This document shows, in pieces, positions 27,101-39,100 of a DNA stretch of 64,000 bases. The notes under the pieces are model-generated. The model saw only the letters and a list, made by a program, of their open reading frames with translations, searched no databases and was not told the origin of the DNA. Position numbers and translations under genes: made by a program. Position 1 is the first letter of the stretch. Every line of letters starts with the position of its first letter. The stretch is from Alligator mississippiensis (Eukaryota > Chordata > Crocodylia > Alligatoridae), in contig NC_081826.1 in NCBI RefSeq assembly GCF_030867095.1, positions 38,418,001 to 38,482,000 of the forward strand. Direction: 5' to 3'.

Positions 27101-30100
27101 CATCCGGATGACATGGTCGGTCCAATGAAGTTGATGTCAAATGATCATTGCCTCAGTACTCCTAGTGTTTGCTTGCAGGAGGACACTAGTGTTGGTGTGT
27201 CTGTCTGTCTTCCCACTGGATTCGAAGCATCTTCTGCAAGCAGCCTTGATGGTACTTCTCCAACAACTTTAAATGTCTCCTGTATGTTGCCCATGGCTCA
27301 GCTCTGTACAGCAAGGTGAGGATCACAGCTGCTTGATAAGAACCATGAGCTTGGTTTTGGATCTGAGGTCACGATCTTTGAACACCTGCTTCTTCAGGAG
27401 TCCAAAGGCTGCACTTGCACATCTGAGGCAATGTTGGATTTCTTCATCAATGTCAGCATCAAACTGCAGAAAGGTGCTGTAAGCTCAGGAGAAGCTTAAA
27501 GAGCCTTTCTGGTTCTGGTACAGCATCCTGGTAATAAGATATATAGCAAATACATGAGAACCTGTGGTAAAACTACATCTCTGAAATTTCCCAGGGGAAG
27601 GATAATTGATCTGGTAATTCTGCTTCTTGTATATAGGGCCTCTCTTCTGAGACTCAAGGTAGGAATAGAGTCAGTGTGGTACTTCCCCATCCCAGCTTCA
27701 GTTTCCTTCCCACGATCCAGTTGGTGTCTCTGGAGTTACTTTGGAAGCAGAGCATCAGTATCTATATCAGGGCAGCAGTAAACCTGTTTATATTTCACTT
27801 CAACAGGATACATTTAAGATCCAGCCACAGAAAGCTTGTCTAGATGTTTACCTGGCTGATGGAAGGAATATTAGGCTGGATATCAAGACATCGGACACGG
27901 CTGAAAGAATACTAGAGGTATTTCTATGTGGGGTCCTACTCACATTCCTAACTGCAAGAGCTGTGAAGAGAAAAGAATGATCTCCTTTGCATATTAGTAG
28001 AAAATAAGCCAAAAAAAAAAATCTGAGGGAATACCTGCAAAGAACAGAATTTAGAACTTGCTAATTTTGCAGTTAGGATTTACCCATGAGCTGACTACTA
28101 TCTAATTTACGTATCTAACCTTTTTATATAAGTCTTCCCTAGTGTTTATATTCATCAGCACTCCTCCCTGCCACATCCTCCACCCCCAAAAAACTTCAGC
28201 CACTCAATATCCCTGCAACTGTTTGGCCATTTTGGCCCAGTCTGTCCTACTGTCTTGGGTAAATAGATTTAACTTTGTTTTGATATGGTTATGATAGGCC
28301 AAATCTATTTAAACTTCCTGGTGCCCACCTGCATGGGCAAAGATGCTCTAGCCTTAGTTTAGACATAGTTCAAGACAACTGCTGCACTGTGACTACAGCT
28401 TATCATGCTGACCACTTCTCACCAGTCCTCTCTGCTCCCTCTGTCTGGCTTGTGTTTGACCACCTGGTGTCTAGAGTCAGATCATAAGCTTTTCATAGGC
28501 TGTTTTCACAGTACCTAATACCATGGTGCTAGCACGTATAGCTGCTGTTGCAGTACAAATAATAAACAATTACTAGTTTGGTTTTGTGCCTCATAGCAGC
28601 TAAATACTGCTCTGAAGGCTAGGCTAAATGCATTGAAACAGGTGTCTGAAGGTTAGGTCCTTGATATCTAGACCAAAATTACCAACTAGCTGCAGACTTT
28701 GTAGATATGATGTGGTGGGACTGTATCAGCTCAACAAGGGCAGATGTGTGTGTTTGTGTTTTGGTTTTCCCCCAGCGTTTAGTCTGTACAGTAAGCAGCC
28801 ATGCAAACAAGTGAAATACCCAACTGTGTATGTATGCCTTGTAGTTCTCACTGGGACATGAATTGACAATCCTAATAATACTGCAAATACCATGATAAAT
28901 TTTAACCACTTCCATGTTGGAGCATTCATTTTTTTTCAAATTCTTATTATTCAAGAAAGGAGAGCAGTGTAAAATAAAAAGTAAGTTGCAGAATGGTTTT
29001 ACTCCATTCATGTTCTGATGGATAGGTACTGGTTTGTTTGTTTGTTTGTTTGTTTTTAAAGGTTGCCTCATACAAGATGGGACTGTCAAGAGAACTGATA
29101 GGATATTTTAGTTTATTTTTTATTGAAGATCACAACAGTGGAACTCTCTCTGGTAAGCTATGCTCAAGGTACAATGCAGTGCACCTGCAGGTGTGTCATT
29201 GCAGAGGGAATTGAAGCTGGGACCTTTGGATTGAAAAGCATGAAGTTCTGCTGCTTGACCTAACAGACACATCTGCTTTGTTAACTCAAGGTTGGAACAG
29301 GTGATTTTTAGCAATTTTTATGCATGACCCAGTCACCAAGGGAGGGAGAGAGGGAAGCAAACAAAGCATGGTAATAGGTGGGTGAGGTTTGCTCTAAGCA
29401 TAGTGAACTTTTCATTTAAGGATGTTTTTATTCCTTTTAAGTTACAAGGCATGTAGCAACTTGGTGACTTGTGTTGTTTTTGTTGAGCACTTAGCTAGAT
29501 GTTTTCATTTTAGGTTTCTCTACCAATTACTATACTCTGAAATAAAAGCTGTTTATCAAACTCAAAGCTTTTACATACAAAGGCAAAACTTTAACTGGTT
29601 CTAGTTTATACCTTAAGTTTCCATTTCTTAGCTGATGAAATTTACAGAGTTCCTGACAGTGATTAACCTGAATGTGCCCTAAATCTAGAATATGATTATC
29701 TGCAAAGTTGTATCTTGCTTTTTTAGTCTTTTATGCTTCTCATGCATATATCCTTTCCTCAGTTGGCCAGTGGTAATTTAGTGGACGTAAGCCAGGGTCA
29801 GGATATAGGAGAATGAGGGTAAAATCCTGACTTCCATTAAATCAACAGTAGCTTCTTCACAGAGATCAGTGGAACCAGGATTTCGTACCAAGACTAGACT
29901 CCTGGCTCTGTTACTGATCCTGTATTTGATCTTTGCCAAATCATTTAACCCCTCTCCTCCCCAGTTCCTGCACTTCTGGAAGTGCTTTAAGGCTCATCAT
30001 TGAAAAAGTGGTGTATAGGTTTCTAGCAAAAAAAAATGCATATTGCAAATGGTGCCAAATTACTGGGCACAAGGGCTGTGCTTGATGTAGTGTGTAGGTG

Positions 30101-33100
30101 ACTTCCTCAGTGTGGCAGGTAATGCTGCCAAGCCTCGCTATATGTGCCTATTTTTTTATCACTTAATGTCTGAAATAGTTCATGCTTTCAGGGATGAGAG
30201 AAGAAGAATGTGATGCTGAGCATGTGAGGTCCCTGGGTTCTCCTATGCAATAAGCATCTCTTGCTCTAGCACCTCTTATATAAACTTACATAGCGCTTTA
30301 CTATAGCCATGTATGATATTACATATTCATTGTGCTACAGCATAAAAATAAGTGGCATATGGGAGTGTTTTTTCTGCATATTTCATTTATTTACCTTTAT
30401 AAATGAGCACTGCATTCTCTGGGTGCACATACAGAACTGTTTGTAAGGCCATACATGCTAAGTCAACACAAACCCAGAGCTAGGAATCTGAGCATTTGCC
30501 TGCTTAAAGTTAGGCAGGTGTTTAAGTGCCTTGCTGAACTGGGGTCTTAACTGAAGAGATGCAGGGTGAGACCCTCCATTTTATGGAAGACTTCCTTATT
30601 AAATTAATCCCCATTGAATATGAGACTTGTACTTGCACCTTCCTGAGAGCATTCTGTTTTGTTTTGTTGGGGTTTTTTTTCAAGCAATGAATCATTTTGT
30701 GCCAACCTTGCTCATGTAACAAAATCACAAAGATCTGCATTGGAGCTGTATCTGCAGATGTCCTGTTTGCTCAAACTTGTTTGAAATCTATAATAATTAA
30801 CCTCCTCTTCCTTTCTTTCATGGGATTTGACAGAAAGAAGTGGTTAGCTATGTTAGTCTGAAGTCAGGCAGAAGGCAGGGCAGATTAAGATTAACTAATT
30901 CAGAGATGCATAAAGCAAAATGAGGAGCACTGTAATTTGAAGCTCCTTAAGATTAGATTAATGGGGAAATCTAAACAACATAGTTGTTGCTTTATCTTTC
31001 TCATACCTTATTTTTGTGAAGTCCTTTTCCATCTACACAATGAATGCTATTATTCATGACCATGATTGAGTGTTAATGAAATACTAGAATATCTGTTTTC
31101 TTTTCAAGGGAGGATTCAGTAATATTTCTTTTCTTCCCTCCTGCCCCACTCCCCCTTCAGTTGTGAAAAAAGTGGCAGAATTTGAACTTCCCTATGTGAG
31201 TCTTCAGAGCATGAAACAGTCGCACTGTAAGCTTGGGATCAGGAAGTGGTGAGTAGGAAGCTGAAGATAGATTAGCAACATGTATTACAAATATAATTGT
31301 GAGAGACAAGGATTTCTTAGGGTGATATCTTGTATTGGGCCAACTGTGTATTTGGGATAAAGTTAGACAAGCGTTTGAACGCAATAACATTCTTCCTCAT
31401 GTTGCAGGATTTGAAATGTCTTGTATTCAAACACTCGTCTAACATTATCCCAACTACAGTTGATCCAATAGAAAATATCACCCTAAGAAATCCTTGTCTC
31501 GCATAATTTACGGACCAACATGGCTACAGCATCACTCTTATACCACCAAATATAAATGTACTAGAGAAGTAAATCCTCACAGCAACTTAGATTCTGTGTA
31601 TTCAGCCTGACTGTCCTGATTTGTCTTTGAGTTCCTTGGTATAATATGGGAACTGACCAGCTTCACTGGCCCTGCATACTTTTAAGTCCACTCATTGTGG
31701 TAATCATGGAATGTCCCTTGCTGCAATGAGCCAATTATTCACTAATCTATGTAAAGTTCAAGATTGGGGTGGTCTGTATTTTAATATCTTTGGCCAAAGC
31801 TTCTAGTAAAGGAGGCCTATTTTTTTTTTTTTCTTTTGGGTAATCTTGCTCTAGTTTACAAATGCTGCCAAATGTAGTGGGAAAATAAAACTATAGTTTA
31901 AAATACTTAAATGGCTGTCTTCTGAGATGAGAGAACAAGCGGGATGTGGGATTCTAAGTTGAAAGTTGCAGTTTGTGTATGAAAAAATCACTTAGGTACA
32001 GACATTACACTTTTACCAGTAAAAGTGATTGGAAACCAGTCTGTACCCATAACAGAACAGAAATTTGGTGCACACAGATTGGTTTAAAAATGGTGGAATC
32101 TGGTCTAAGATTTGTCCCCACACCAAAGGGCGAATGTGTGTTTTGTTCACTACCAATCTAAACTTATGCCCCTTATAGAAAACTGTGTAACTTAGATTGA
32201 TTCCGCTTCAGGCTTTTTAAATGTCTGTACCTAGCCTTTAGGGTGTATTTTTCCAAAGATTGTATTGCTGCATGTTACTGCACAAAATACCAGAATTCTA
32301 ACACTGCTGCTATGCTTAAAGTATCTGTCACTCAGTTGCATTAAAAACCTGTGTTCAGGTGCATTTCACAATTGGTAACTAAAAAGTCATTGGGCTAAAG
32401 CTTGGCAAATACAGGCCATTCTCTGTTGTCTAGTTCATAAAAGTATTCTGCATGGGGGAAAGTAGTGGCCTAGTTCTATCAGCATGGTTGTACTGCTATG
32501 CTTATGCCAATATAACTTTGTGTGATCACACCTGTTCTAGTACCACAAGACCTTTATTCCAAATAAGTTCATACCACTTAAGAAAAGACGCAGGCTAAAT
32601 GGAAAAACATGCAGTGCTGTGTCCAAATAGACAGATATATTGCAAAGTAGATGTGCCTTATATTGTAGCTATAAGCTTTTAAATGATTTAGCTCAGGCAT
32701 GACATCAGGTAGCTCAGTGAGTTTTGCAGTTGAGCTGTTCTCCATGCTGCTGTGGCTAGATTGCTACTGGTAGCAACCTAGCCAGTTTAAAGCTGGCTCA
32801 GGTATACCTATACTATACTGCAGTTGCAGCAGTGACTTAGAAGTAGGTAGGCTACAGTTCTACCGGCAAATTTCTTTGTGCAGACAAGTGTGGAGTTTGT
32901 TTTGGATGAATGAGGGAAAGCCAGGAGAAACCCTTGTGTTTTTTATTCATATTTTTAATGCTTCAGTTCTAAATTAATCATAGTTTTCAGTGCTACTGTA
33001 ATAAAAGCAGATAAGCCAATTAGAATAGTTGACTTTATTGGCTGCAATTTTTCCATACACCCTTGAATGTGACACTTTTTTCTTTTGCTAATGTGGTGGG

Positions 33101-36100
33101 ACATTCTATAACAAGGGTCAGCAACCCATGGCACATGTATCAGAGCATGGCACACAAGACCATTTTGCTTGGCATGCTACAGCTGGCCTGGGCTAGCTAC
33201 AGCCAGAAGGCTGCAAACAGCTGCATCAGTCTCCAGAGCCCTTGGCCAGGTTACATGGTGGCAACAGCTGCATACATGCCTCCAGGCAAATGGCAGGGGA
33301 GGGGCCAGGGTTGCACTACCCCAGTCCCCTCTCCCACCATCCACCTGGAGGCACATGTGCACTTGCCACCGCCACGGAGCCCAGCTAGGGCTCTGGAGCC
33401 AGTACAACTGTTTACAGGCTCCTGTCTGCAAGCCCAGGCTCCGGGCAGCTGTAGCAGACAGGCTGCAAACAGCTGAACTGGGCTCCAGAGCCCTGGCACT
33501 GGCTCCATGCTGGCAGCAACTACAAGTACACCTCAGGGTGGGAAAGGGGCCAGGGCAGCGCAGCCTCGGCCCCTTCCCTGCCATCCATTTGGAGGCGACT
33601 TGCAGCCACCACCAGCACCAAGGATTGGGCCCCTTGCAACTCTCCCACCGCCTGCCTCTGGCATGCCAAGTCGAGCCATGGGTCAGGGTTGGGGTGTTTT
33701 TGGCACTCTAGCCAAAAATGTTGCCAACCTCTGTTTTATAACCTAGTGTTTTTTGTGCTGTGCATTCAACTGAATATTTAAGCAGAATAAAAATCCTGAA
33801 TTCTGAGAGCAGTGTTTAGTTGTGTAACTTATTTGCATTTTTGCAGGTATATGGATCCATCCCTTGATAAAATGCTGCTGGACTGTAGAGCCTCGGTGAA
33901 CTTACTCTATATGCAGGTAAAAAATGAAATCCCTGGTATTTCTAAAACCTATTTCCCCATCTTAATATAAGAAATGTGTTTTAAATGACTTTTGCTTAAA
34001 TGATCCTAAGCAGGAAAAAGTACAGTTTCTTTCTATTTAATCTTGCCACACTTTTTTCTCTCTAAAAATAATAAAAAGAGAGCACTGTTGAGGAGCATGT
34101 TCTCTGTATTGCACAGTAAACCTGCTGCGTAATCTACCTGTTTCTTCTTAGTATAATAATTCTTTACATGAAGGTGGTGACTTGAGTACCCTTCCACATT
34201 CTCCTAATGACAATCTGTAGATGGTGCTATGATGGTGGTGTTAAGGTTGAGACTGCAGTTTTGTTCTAAACTACTTCCATAATTTAAAAACAAAATCCTC
34301 TGTCTTTTTAAGGATTAAAATATCTCCTTGTGTTGGTCTTTTTCCAGAGATTAATTTTTCTGGATGATCGAATAAAAATCTGTAAGATTTCCTTTTAGCT
34401 CTCAGAAGATGGAGGAAAATCTCCTATAGCAACTTGGAATTTTCAATAGAGAGATAGTAAATAGCTTCAGATTTAGTATGGGAGCAGCCCCATGCAATTT
34501 CTAGACTAGCAGACTTTGTAGACAAACTAAAGGGTGTTCTTGAAGTTTTGGTCATAATGCTTGGTAGTTATGTGAGGCTTTGTTCCCAAAGTTTCTAAGA
34601 ACAGTTTAGACAAAGAATTGTCTAGGATGGCTAGGCAGAGATAAATCTTTCCTTGAGCAGGGGGATTGGACTAGTGACTTACTGACTTATCCTTTCCAGC
34701 CCTAATTTTCTATGATACTATGTTGTAATACTCTAAATGCCTTAAATCAAAGCTTTGCATAAGCAAGCTGAGAACAACTCTAGGATATCTGCCAGAGATA
34801 ACAAGAAGTCTGGAAATATAAGACTGTTTTAAAAGATTCTGGGATTTTTATTCTACTAATGGGACAAAAAGGAGAAACTTGCTAAAGTTTACTAATTTTC
34901 TGAACTTCATTTAAGGCAGTACAGGAAATTGAGAGGAACTGGGTTAAACCCACAGATGAACAGATGCAGAAACTTGAGTTGCTACAAAAAACAGCAAACA
35001 AAATTAAGGTAAAGTGTTTTGTTAAATTAAGATAAACACATTGAGAACATACTGCAGGATGAAGACCCTTGACATGCGTGTGATTTCCAATTGTCTGAGA
35101 AATAACTTCTTAAATTGAATCTTGAGGTTACATATTTATATTCCCAGTGACTTGCAGACAGGAAAGTACTATCTGATCATAGGCAAAAATTAGTTGGTAG
35201 AGCTGAGACTAAAAACCTTCAGTCCTTCATTTTTAGCCCATTGCTCATGTCACTAGATCACACCTGTCTTCACATCAATCTTGTAGGACTTCCTAATTCT
35301 GTCTTTCTGATGCAGTTTTTAGAGCTCGTTAGTGAAGTGCAGCACTATGGATACATAAAGCTTGATCCTTGCACCTGTGATTATCCAGAAGTAGGCTGTT
35401 CTGCCGATGTCCATGTGGGGAATAATGAGATTTACTGCTGTGTAAAACTGCCTACTAATCAGACCAAAGTAATCAGCTTCAAGATCAACAGAGTGAGGTG
35501 CTGGCAGGTCACCTTTCTAGTAAGTATCTCGCTGGCTTCACACCTTTCTATGCTCAGTTTAAATAGATTTTAATTTTCTTCTTCTGCCCTTTCTTTCCCC
35601 TGAAGGAAGGCTTAATGGTGTTGGGAGCTGCTTGTAGTTCCCTAGTTCTTAACATAAAATCCTTTATTGATTTTGATGCCTGTGGCAAATTGGGCATGGA
35701 GATGCATCATTCTGACAAGGTCTCTTCCCTTCCCTGGATGCAGTCCTTTGCACTCCAGCTGTCTTCCCATATGGCAGACTGTAAGTAGAGCAGTGTAGGA
35801 GGCAGCAGGGGCCACGTTAGCCAACTGGTGGAGATTCCCCACATGCATAAAGGGGCACTGTTCCAATACAGAACTCTAGCCACTTTGGAATATCTTCAGC
35901 CAAGTGGCATAAAGTGAAAGAGTCCAGCCTTAAATCTGAGTTAATGCCACTTTGTAGCTGTTTCTTCTGTTTCCCTTGCTTTTCAGGGTGCTGTTACAGA
36001 TGCAAATGATGAAGGGACTGGTGAGACCCTGGAGCTCAGGTTTGAGTACAATGATTCAGACACATGGAAATGGATAGTCTTTTACACAAAACAGGTTAGT

Positions 36101-39100
36101 TTTGAGGCAGTAAAAAGTTGGCCAGCAAAGAAAGGTAAGCTGCTAGGCAATGGGCCTGACTTCTACTTTTTAGAATAATCATGTACAGCTTCTGTGGCTG
36201 GATGCAGCAGCTGTCTATACCAGCTTAGTCTAGGAACAGTGTTATATGAGAGCTCAAATACCTCACAGTGCAGGGGGCAGGGTGTTTCCTTCATGGTGTG
36301 AGAAATGTCTTGTAGTTAACATGGTATGAGGCAATGCTGACTTCTTTATTATTTACTAGCCTAGTGACTGTCTACAAACACAGGCTTTTAAGCATTCCCG
36401 ACGGGTTAAAGAGCCCATCTTCCAAATGGCATGTGGAGCACATAAGCCTCTTGCCCAAATCCAGGTTAAATAAATAAAACGAGTTTCATAGTGGCACTCA
36501 ATCTATGTAGGCATATTGTAAGCATATCCCCATTAGTGTCCCATCCCTCCCATCTAATTTCTGGCAGCTCTTTTAAAAATCTCAAAAGAGACATGGCAAA
36601 TATATAGTTATGATGCTTAGTAGAAATATTAAATTATGTAGATTCTGCAGGTGTTTTTGATTCTGGGTGTCTTGGTTCTGGCACTTTTTAAAAACAAAAG
36701 GAAGAAGAGGTTCATTCTTCAAATAAACCATTTCTCCTTCCTTCTCTTCTCTTGCCTTCTTCAACCCCCACTTAGTAGCAGTGAGAACTTTCCAAGTGAA
36801 ATCAAAATTCATATTTTTTCATTCATTACTTCTGCATTCTAGTGTGACTCTTTATAATCTGCACAATTATGTAGCAGCATATTTATTTGTTGCTGTTCTA
36901 CATTTTACGAGAACATGACCCCTCTCCAAATAACCAGCGTTCAGCAGAGGCAGCTTTTCTACTGGGTTGCTGGCATGAGAGAACAGACAACTGAAATTCC
37001 TGTGTTAGTTCTTCTGCTGAACCTGTTAAATTAAGCTCTTGATTTGCTCCAGTGAGTGAGGAATCTTACCTCTTAAAAATAAAAAGAAGAATATATAGCT
37101 TTGAAAGCTGCTGGCATCTGGAAGGGCCAAGAGCTTGATCCAGAAGCCTATTAAGTTCCCAGTAACTTTGACTTTGCATCAGGCCCCAGTCGAACTGTGC
37201 AAGCTAACATGTTGGTGCCTCAGTCCACGTGGACACTAACTATGTAAGGTGTAATGGTAGTAGTGCTGGCTCCCAGAGATTGTAGTGATGCATGTGAACG
37301 ACAGCACATGGGATCTGACTTTTCAGGGGAATAAAATTCCTGCCACTTCCATTTTCTGTTCTTGAAATTCTAGATTCTCAACACTTATGACACTAGGACA
37401 CATTAGAAGTGGGAATAGGTACTTGTACTGATGCAGATAATGCCACATTTCAATAGTCTAAACTAGCCTGAAGTGCATTTGAACTGCCTCACAGCTGTGC
37501 ACAGTAGGCAGTTATAAAATAATAGCTTACTTTACAGGACCAATGATAAAAACAGCAAGTAGGTTTGACTGCACACATTTTAAATGTGAAGTAAAATCTA
37601 ACCAAATTCCAAGACTAAGAACTGGGTTACAGACTGGGAGGGCAGGAAAGTTGAGGAAACTTTTTTAATAAGAGAAGCTAAAATCCATTCTGTTTATCCA
37701 TTATAAGGCATTTCTGCTAAGCAGCTGCTTTAAAAAAATGATATCAGAACAGCTGATGAAGACGACCAAAGAGCAAGAACTGGTGAGTCAGGCTGTCAGT
37801 GCAACTGTTGGAGCCTGCATGCGTCAGCCTGGCTGCGAATCGCATGTGGTTTCATCTATACTGGGGGACCTTTTAAGGGAACAGAGCTTCCACTGCTGCC
37901 AACCTCATTTCAGCTGAGTTAGAGGGAGTCCTAGTATAGCAGCTTTTGCGGCTTCCAACATTTTATATGTTGTCACAGAATTAATTGATAACGAGGGTGG
38001 AAATGTCACAAAAAATGCTGTTTTAAAGATGACCTCTTGCCAGAAGAATGTTTAAAATTGGTCTCTTTCATTTCCCATTTAGATTTTATTTTTCACACAC
38101 AGGAAAGCATGCTGGTACCATCACTGTTTTTCATGTATCCATCTTGACAACTGTATTTTTGCCTGAATCTTCATTTTCCCTAATGGAGTTGTTCACAGTT
38201 TTTATTGTGATCTAAGAAACATCCTTTAAAAAAATTGGAAGCAATCTGCCTCTTCATATAGGGAATTTTAATACATAGTAAAATTAAAACTTGTTACCAG
38301 AAGGTTCCTCGTTGTTGCTTTTACATAAGAAGCTTTAAATTTAAATCTGTAGTACTTCCAGGCATTTCTGCACCAGTGGTCAGTATCCCAATGCTTAATG
38401 TTAATAATACCTTTGTTAACATTCCTATATCCAAAGAGACTGAGACTGCTGTTTTGTCTAAGTCTTTTTCTTTGAGTGGGGCGAAAAAAGTGCATGTGAC
38501 ACTTTGCTCATAAAATGAACAAGAAGGCAACAAATGACTTCTGTTTTCACAGTTTTAAACAATGAACTACCAAAAATAGGTGATTTTGATTTGAATTTTG
38601 AAACTATTTTTTTAATCTTTAGATTTCTGAGTTATTTGTAAGATAGGTAAATTTTAAAGTTTTAAATGTAGTGGTGTCTAATATTCAGCTTCTGTTGCTA
38701 CTGCTGGACAGCTAGAGTGACTATGAACAGGACTATTAATGTGCAGCTTCCACTGGCTTCGTTGGAATCCGGTCCTGGCACCAGTTTGGTTTGTCTGTGT
38801 AGAGTGTGGTGTGTCTTTGTACTTGCTTTCTCTAGGCTTGTTGTTATATGCTAATCTCATTATTCTCTTCAGCAGATTGAGATGCCTGAAACCAGTAAAA
38901 GCAAAAATTCTAGCATCCAACAGAACCAGGTAAGTGAAACAATTAAGTAACTGAAATTATAATTACAAGCAGATTTTCTTATTAACATTGTTTGCGCCAA
39001 ATAATGGGGTTCCTCACCTAGGCAGGCTTCCATTGAAAAAGGATTAGAATTGGATGAAGGCTGGAAGAAAACTTGAAGCGTCTTAGACTAAAAATGCTAA

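Larger units (their letters stand above)
13171..27806 (+). other. SNX31 large intron (14.6 kb)
   Basis: The intron is bounded by GTAAGT and CAACAG, both phase 0. It holds a MIR tail, a Harbinger-like MITE, two or three hAT elements, old CR1 pieces and an old LINE, listed separately. The stretches 13366-15039, 16011-18049, 18129-19924, 21937-22518, 22761-23641 and 25445-26689 show no exon or classifiable repeat to me, apart from a possible CR1 3' tail near 19480-19560. Confidence 0.8.

Noticed and set aside
29160-29290. A tRNA gene
   Set aside because: The A- and B-box-like stretches are degenerate and no cloverleaf can be drawn; a SINE remnant is more likely.
33169-33711. A 180-codon plus-strand frame near a SNX31 exon
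   Set aside because: It lies wholly inside a hAT element and reflects internally duplicated GC-rich sequence.
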